Assembly: GCF_006716745.1 (NCBI RefSeq)
Contig: NZ_VFPP01000001.1
Coordinates: forward strand, 682,001-746,000
Source: Saccharothrix saharensis
Lineage (GTDB): Bacteria > Actinomycetota > Actinomycetes > Mycobacteriales > Pseudonocardiaceae
Reading direction: 5' to 3'
Length of the DNA: 64,000 nucleotides
This document shows positions 59,227 through 64,000 of the stretch, piece after piece. Below the pieces are notes generated by a model. That model was not told the origin of the DNA and ran no database searches. It was given only the letters and a program-made list of their open reading frames with translations. The position numbers and the translations under genes are program-made. Each line of letters opens with the position of its first letter. Position 1 is the stretch's first letter.

Positions 59227-61893
59227 TCAACCCAGGCCGCGCAGCACCTCCTCCACCCGCGGCTTCCACGGCCAGTTGGCCGCGTTGTCCGGGCACCGCA
59301 ACGCCAGCTCCCACACCCGCCGCGCCCGGTCACCGTCACCGAGCCCGGCCAGCGCGCGACCGTAGTAGTACAGGTCGCGGGCCAGTTCCTCGCGGTGCGC
59401 GGGCGGGTCGCCCAGCTCCTCGGCCAGCAGGCGCCCGTACAGCTCCGCCGCGGTCGGCCAGTCCCCCGTCACGACCGCCGCGCGCGCCCGGTAGCGGTCG
59501 AACATGTCCGACCGGCCGCTGTCGCCGTACCACCGGTCCTCGGCCAACGTCCCCAGCCGCTCCACGACCCCGTCCCGGTCCTCCGTGAACAGCGCGAGGT
59601 CCAGCAGCTGGGCGTGCGCCGAGGTCGTCCACCGCGACAGGTGCGGGCTGCCCACCCCGCCGTCGGCGAACAACGCCAACGCCTCCTCGTGCGCGGCCCG
59701 GTAGTCGTCGTGCTCCACCGTGCCGCTCAACAGCGCCACGCGCATCGCGACCAGCCTCGTGAACGCCGCGCCGACCAGGTCCCCCGACTCCTGCGCCGCC
59801 TCCACCGAGCGCGCGAACCACGACGCCGCCTGCTCGTGCGCGCCGTGCAGGAACTCCAGGTAGGCCAGCTCGTAGTAGAGCACCGCCCGCTGCCGCGTCG
59901 ACGTGCTCCGGTCGATGTCCCGCACCCCCGCCACCGCGTCGAGCAGCAGACGACGGGCCTCCTCCAGGTCCGCGGGCACACCGGTGCGACGCAGCCGGGT
60001 CGCCTGGCCGTGGGAGAACGCGATCAGCGCGGCCGACCGCCGCTCCTCGTCCGCCACCGCGTCCGCGAGGTACTCCGGGTCGGTGAGCCGGGCCAGGACC
60101 TCCCGGTTCAGCTCGGCCGCGACCGGCCGGTACCCCAGCACCGCGTGCAGCACGCCCGCCAGGTCCGGCACGCCGTCGTCCACCAGCCGCGCCACCACGC
60201 CGCTCAGCCCGCCCGCGAGCGCCGACCCGGCTGCCGTCCCCGCCCCGTCCACCGCCGTGACGGCGTCGACGTAGTCGGACAGCACCACGTCCAGCCCCCG
60301 CCGGCGCGCCTTGGCCAGCCCGTGGTCCGGCGCGGCGAGCAACGCCGTCAACGCGCGGGCGCAGTCGGCCCGCACCTCGGGCGACCGGGCCGTCCGGATC
60401 CCCGAGACCAGGTGCGCCACGGTGTGGTCGAGGGCGTAGTCGTCCGTGCAGGCGGCCCAGCCCGACCCCCAGCGGTCGATCAGCCGGTCCGCGATCAGGT
60501 AGTGGTTCTCGTCGGCGTCCACGTGCCAATGATCCACCACCCGTTGATCTTCCGCCGAAGTCAGGAACTCGGCGAAGCTCAGGTGGCACAGCCGCACCCC
60601 GTCGCCGTCGCGCGCCAGCAGCCCGCCGAGGTGGTCCAACGCCCGCGCCGCTTCACGCCGCCGGCGCGCCACCCCGGCGAGGGCGAACAGCGCCACGGGC
60701 GGCAACGGCGCGAAGGCCACCGCGAGCACGTCCAGCAGCGGACGGCACACCTCGTCCCAGAACCGCAGCCCACCCGGCGCCTCGTGCTGCTCCACCGCCC
60801 GCACGACCAACGCGAGGAAGTACTCGTAGAACCCGTCCAGCCCCGCCGGCAGCACCTCGAAGTCCGCCAACGCGGCCACCCGGACGGCGTCACCCGCCTC
60901 GCTCGCCTCCCGCAGCGCCGCGCCCCACAACGCCAGGTACAGGAAGTTGCCGTCCGACCGACCGGCGATCCGCCGCGCCAGCCGGTCCGCACCGGTCGCC
61001 CGCACCACCGGCAGCCCGGCCACCACCGGGTCCGCGAGCAGCGCACGGGCGTGCTCCACCAGGTCGCGCCGGACCTCCTCGGCCGACGCCTCGATCGGCT
61101 CCTCGCAGATCCAGCGGCCCTGCCCCTGCCGGAACCGCGCCAACAGCCGCTCGTCGGGCCGCGCGGTCGCCACCACCCGCACGTTCGCGGGCAGCTCCGG
61201 CACCTCGGCCAGCCAGTCCAGCACGTCCGCGGTCCCCGCACCGGTCGCCCGGAACCGCAGCTCGTCCAACGCGTCGACCAGCACGACCACCAGCGCGTCC
61301 GGCTCCTGCTCGGCCAGCCGCCGCGCCGGGTCCAACAACGCGAACTCTTGCAGGTCGGGCACCTGGAGCAGCCGGGTCTCCGACACCACGAGCCCCACTT
61401 CGACGCCGATGACCTCGCCCGACACGACGTCCGCCCGCTGCGCCACCCGCATCGCCGTGTGCCGGAACGGGGACACCTTCAGCACGTCGACCCGCACGCC
61501 GACCGCCCGACCGCGCACCTCCCCCACGGCCTGCTCGACCCGCACGTCCAGGTCCGCGCCCATCACCCCGGGTCTCAGCGCGGCGAGCTGGTTGCCCAGC
61601 CGGATCAGCAGCGACTTCGCGTCACCGCCGGCCGGCGGTCCGCCGCGCAGCCCGGACAGGAAGTACCGCGGCGACAAGCCGTAACGCCGGGCCAGCCACG
61701 CCAGCACCGTGCTCTTGCCCGTGCCCGGACCGCCCAGCAGCAGCACGAACCGGCACCCCGGGTCCCGGAAGTGCCGCTCGACCCGGTCCAGCAACCACGT
61801 CCGCTCCACCAGGCCGCGGGCCAGGTGCTCCCGCACCACGTCCTCGAAGAGCAGCTCGGCCCCGGTCAGCCCGGACAACCCCGGATCGGTCAA
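59227..61893 (-). CDS. STAND/NACHT-type NTPase with helical repeats
   Basis: 888 residues from TTG 61893, overlapping the stop of the upstream gene (TTGA). Walker A FVLLLGGPGTGKSTVLAWLARR (about 50-68), Walker B ALVVVLVDALDELRF (near 205), sensor ATARPDERLLARFR, GNFLYLALWGAAL and an arginine-rich winged-helix region (RRRREAARALDHLGGLLARDGDGVRLCHLSFAEFL). The C-terminal ~350 residues are helical repeats (TPR-like, ARRLLLDAVAGVRDIDR, YYELAYLEFLHGAHEQAASWFARSVEAA). This matches prokaryotic NLR-like signal-transducing ATPases. There is no obvious effector domain; the upstream anchor protein or the downstream metallo-hydrolase may act as partner. Confidence 0.8.
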   Translation of the reverse strand: MTDPGLSGLTGAELLFEDVVREHLARGLVERTWLLDRVERHFRDPGCRFVLLLGGPGTGKSTVLAWLARRYGLSPRYFLSGLRGGPPAGGDAKSLLIRLGNQLAALRPGVMGADLDVRVEQAVGEVRGRAVGVRVDVLKVSPFRHTAMRVAQRADVVSGEVIGVEVGLVVSETRLLQVPDLQEFALLDPARRLAEQEPDALVVVLVDALDELRFRATGAGTADVLDWLAEVPELPANVRVVATARPDERLLARFRQGQGRWICEEPIEASAEEVRRDLVEHARALLADPVVAGLPVVRATGADRLARRIAGRSDGNFLYLALWGAALREASEAGDAVRVAALADFEVLPAGLDGFYEYFLALVVRAVEQHEAPGGLRFWDEVCRPLLDVLAVAFAPLPPVALFALAGVARRRREAARALDHLGGLLARDGDGVRLCHLSFAEFLTSAEDQRVVDHWHVDADENHYLIADRLIDRWGSGWAACTDDYALDHTVAHLVSGIRTARSPEVRADCARALTALLAAPDHGLAKARRRGLDVVLSDYVDAVTAVDGAGTAAGSALAGGLSGVVARLVDDGVPDLAGVLHAVLGYRPVAAELNREVLARLTDPEYLADAVADEERRSAALIAFSHGQATRLRRTGVPADLEEARRLLLDAVAGVRDIDRSTSTRQRAVLYYELAYLEFLHGAHEQAASWFARSVEAAQESGDLVGAAFTRLVAMRVALLSGTVEHDDYRAAHEEALALFADGGVGSPHLSRWTTSAHAQLLDLALFTEDRDGVVERLGTLAEDRWYGDSGRSDMFDRYRARAAVVTGDWPTAAELYGRLLAEELGDPPAHREELARDLYYYGRALAGLGDGDRARRVWELALRCPDNAANWPWKPRVEEVLRGLG

Positions 61894-62444
61894 CCGCCGA
61901 TCCGATCCACGTCCACGCCGATCACCTCGGCACCCTCGGCGACCTCGTTCGCCCGCACCGACGCCCGCACGGTCGCGCCACCCGTGACGGCCCGCGCCCG
62001 CACCGCCGCCACGTACCCGGCGACCACGTCCACGTCGATCCCACCCTCGACCACCGGCCCGGACGCCGCCCGCTGCTCGCCCCGGAACGTGATGCGCTGC
62101 CCGTAGACCGCCTCCAGCAGCCGCCGCACCGCGTCCGCGGACTCCAGCAGGCCCCGGTCGTCCGAGGCGACCTCCTCGACGCCGTCGGCGTAGTCCTGGA
62201 GCTTGCGGCGCAACTCCTTCAGGTCCGGCTCCACCCGCTCCAGCACCGCGCCGTCGGCGCGCAACGGCAGCCGCAGCTCACCGTCCAGCTCGGGCACCTC
62301 GGCGGGCTCCACCTCCAGCGCCGCCGCCTCGTCCCGGCGCTCCCGGCGCCGCCGCAGCAACTCCGTCGCCTGGCCGTACAGGAACTTGATGCCCTCGGTC
62401 AGCGCCGCGGCGCCGAGCACCGAGAGCGCGAGCGGATCCGTCAC
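61890..62444 (-). CDS. Membrane-anchored partner of the STAND NTPase
   Basis: 184 residues from GTG 62444, with GGGGAGGGG 4 nt upstream (the longer open frame to 62555 has no ribosome site). The N-terminal hydrophobic segment DPLALSVLGAAALTEGIKFLYGQATELL is followed by a charged helix (RRRRERRDEAAALEVE), a coiled-coil-like middle (ERVEPDLKELRRKLQDYADGVEEV). The C-terminus is beta-rich, repeating short Val/Ala strands (GGIDVDVVAGYVAAVRARAVTGGATVRASVRANEVAEGAEVIGVDVDRIGG). No known domain recognised. Translational coupling to the NTPase argues for a direct partner, for example a membrane anchor or sensor. Confidence 0.6.
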   Translation of the reverse strand: MTDPLALSVLGAAALTEGIKFLYGQATELLRRRRERRDEAAALEVEPAEVPELDGELRLPLRADGAVLERVEPDLKELRRKLQDYADGVEEVASDDRGLLESADAVRRLLEAVYGQRITFRGEQRAASGPVVEGGIDVDVVAGYVAAVRARAVTGGATVRASVRANEVAEGAEVIGVDVDRIGG

Positions 62445-62529
62445 GCTACCCCTCCCCGATGTGGTGATCAGGAGGGTAGTACCGGGCTCCGCCGCGCGGG
62501 GCAAGAACCCGGCGGCACGGTTCAGCCGA

Positions 62530-64000
62530 TCAGACGTTGCGCCGGTACTGGCCACCCACCTCGAAGAACGCCTCGGTGATCTGACCCAGCGTGCACACCC
62601 GCGCCGCGTCCATCAGCACCGCGAACACGTTCTCCCCCGACGCCGCGGCCTCCTTCAACCGCCGCAACGCAGGCTCCGCCTCGGCCGCGTGCGCCGCCGC
62701 GAACGCCCGCGTCCGCTCCACCTGCGACCGCTTCTCCTCCTCCGTCGCCCGCGCCAGCTCGATCGTCACGTGCTCACGCTCGCCACCCTCCGGCAGGAAC
62801 GTGTTGACCCCGATCAACGGCAGGGAACCGTCGTGCTTGCGCTGCTCGTACCGCATCGACTCGTCCTGGATCCGACCGCGCTGGTACCCGGTCTCCATCG
62901 CGCCCAGCACACCACCGCGCTCGGAGAGCCGGTCGAACTCCGCCAGCACCGCCTCCTCCACCAGGTCCGTCAGCTCCTCGATCACGAACGATCCCTGCAA
63001 CGGGTTCTCGTTCGCCGACAGCCCCCACTCCTTGTTGATGATCAACTGGATCGCCATCGCCCGGCGCACCGACGACTCCGTCGGCGTCGTGATCGCCTCG
63101 TCGTAAGCATTGGTGTGCAACGAGTTCGTGTTGTCGTACAAAGCGCACAACGCCTGCAACGTGGTGCGGATGTCGTTGAAGTCCATCTCCTGCGCGTGCA
63201 ACGACCGACCCGACGTCTGCACGTGGTACTTGAACTTCTGCGACCGCTCGTTCGCCCCGTACCGCTCCCGCATCGCGACCGCCCAGATCCGCCGCGCCAC
63301 CCGGCCGATCACGCTGTACTCCGCGTCCATGCCGTTGGAGAAGAAGAACGACAGGTTCGGCGCGAAGTCGTCGACGTCCATCCCCCGCGCCAGGTACGAC
63401 TCCACGTAGGTGAACCCGTTGGCCAGCGTGAACGCCAACTGGCTGATGGGGTTCGCCCCCGCCTCGGCGATGTGGTAGCCCGAGATCGACACCGAGTAGA
63501 AGTTGCGCACCTCGTGCTGGATGAACCACTCCTGGATGTCGGCCATCATCCGCAACGAGAACTCGGTGGAGAAGATGCAGGTGTTCTGCCCCTGGTCCTC
63601 CTTGAGGATGTCCGCCTGCACCGTGCCGCGCACGGTCGACAACGCCCACGCCTTCAGCTCGTCCGCCTCCGCCTCGGACGGCTCGCGGCCGTGCTCGGCG
63701 CGGAACTTGTCCACCTGCTGGTCCACCACCGTGTTCAGGAAGAACGCCAGGATCGTCGGCGCCGGACCGTTGATCGTCATCGACACCGACGTCGTCGGCG
63801 CGGTCAGGTCGAACCCGGCGTACAGCGCCTTCATGTCGTCCAGCGTCGCGATCGACACACCCGACGTGCCGATCTTGCCGTAGACGTCCGGCGGGGTGTC
63901 CGGGTCACGCCCGTACAACGTCACCGAGTCGAACGCGGTCGACAACCGCGTCGCCTCCGAACCCTTCGACAGGTACTTGAACCGGCGGTTGGTCCGGAAC
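62530..64000 (-). CDS. icmF: Fused isobutyryl-CoA mutase, C-terminal mutase domain (partial)
   Basis: Runs off the right edge; about 490 C-terminal residues are visible, ending [115 protein letters not shown], and [27 protein letters not shown] are TIM-barrel substrate-binding signatures of the fused IcmF family (isobutyryl-CoA to n-butyryl-CoA, B12-dependent, with its own G-protein chaperone domain). The B12-binding and GTPase domains would be off-window. The wording is closer to IcmF than to MutB. Confidence 0.88.
   Translation of the reverse strand, partial: FRTNRRFKYLSKGSEATRLSTAFDSVTLYGRDPDTPPDVYGKIGTSGVSIATLDDMKALYAGFDLTAPTTSVSMTINGPAPTILAFFLNTVVDQQVDKFRAEHGREPSEAEADELKAWALSTVRGTVQADILKEDQGQNTCIFSTEFSLRMMADIQEWFIQHEVRNFYSVSISGYHIAEAGANPISQLAFTLANGFTYVESYLARGMDVDDFAPNLSFFFSNGMDAEYSVIGRVARRIWAVAMRERYGANERSQKFKYHVQTSGRSLHAQEMDFNDIRTTLQALCALYDNTNSLHTNAYDEAITTPTESSVRRAMAIQLIINKEWGLSANENPLQGSFVIEELTDLVEEAVLAEFDRLSERGGVLGAMETGYQRGRIQDESMRYEQRKHDGSLPLIGVNTFLPEGGEREHVTIELARATEEEKRSQVERTRAFAAAHAAEAEPALRRLKEAAASGENVFAVLMDAARVCTLGQITEAFFEVGGQYRRNV

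Noticed and set aside
1-64000. CRISPR arrays, tRNA/rRNA genes, insertion sequences
   Set aside because: No regularly spaced repeats, tRNA-like cloverleaf with CCA-proximal motifs, rRNA segments or transposase reading frames were noticed on either strand.

Overview
The window is about 72-75% GC by eye, packed with GC-rich third codon positions, GTG/TTG starts and overlapping ATGA/GTGA junctions. Its families are typical of filamentous actinomycetes: DUF574-type methyltransferase, DUF3152, IcmF, a Ceb-like sugar importer, topoisomerase IV beside the usual gyrase, and actinobacterial prim-pol. This is a chromosomal segment of a high-GC actinomycete. A Pseudonocardiales member (Actinosynnema/Saccharothrix/Lentzea-like) is my best guess, from overall gene style only.

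Layout. 1-3.3 kb: the edge of what may be a small-molecule locus (fatty-acid-synthase/PKS-style acyltransferase cut by the window edge, a possible chorismate-lyase-fold protein, an MFS exporter). 3.3-6.3 kb: two unrelated primase-polymerases facing each other, then a scrambled stretch where an S41 peptidase gene is decapitated and interrupted by a fragment of an MFS gene. 6.2-18.2 kb: SulP transporter, EF-hand protein, large SF1 helicase with a nuclease-like tail, two alpha/beta hydrolases, a RsbW-like ATPase, a cytochrome P450 lacking its I-helix, and a methyltransferase/GGDEF-EAL pair. 18.2-20.9 kb: polysaccharide degradation, with an intact secreted GH26-CBM35-CBM2 enzyme and the wreck of a GH12-CBM2 endoglucanase divergent around a perfect CebR-type operator. 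20.9-34.7 kb: SDR/TetR pair, STAND regulator, drug-type ABC exporter with flavin reductase, hisG, acyltransferase, GNAT, a luciferase-like monooxygenase with its FMN reductase, an acyl-CoA-dehydrogenase-like flavoprotein and two decayed genes.

34.7-43.1 kb is the most striking part. The adjacent parE and parC genes of topoisomerase IV carry three inteins (484, 307 and 429 residues), all placed in catalytic motifs. They include an HNH type, a LAGLIDADG type and a LAGLIDADG type whose endonuclease looks dead. A perfect actinobacterial LexA (SOS) box lies upstream of the pair.

43-49.3 kb: small membrane protein, a protein with an ADP-ribosyltransferase-like C-terminus, polysaccharide deacetylase lipoprotein, DUF4015 putative glycosidase and DUF3152 metalloprotease-like protein. 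49.3-55.1 kb: a complete Ceb/BglC-like oligosaccharide uptake operon (binding protein, two permeases, GH1 beta-glucosidase) with its divergent LacI regulator. 55.1-64 kb: membrane protein and frameshifted lipoprotein, zinc alcohol dehydrogenase with a partner, a metallo-beta-lactamase-fold hydrolase, a two-gene membrane-anchor/STAND-NTPase unit and the 3' part of fused isobutyryl-CoA mutase IcmF.

How parts cooperate: the 49-54 kb operon would import and hydrolyse beta-linked oligosaccharides, and the 18-21 kb secreted enzymes would generate such sugars. The two LLM/flavin-reductase genes form a two-component monooxygenase. ParE and ParC must each be protein-spliced before topoisomerase IV can assemble, which makes chromosome decatenation dependent on splicing. 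Several genes are decaying (S41, GH12, thioesterase, P450, lipoprotein), so the segment has seen deletion and frameshift events.
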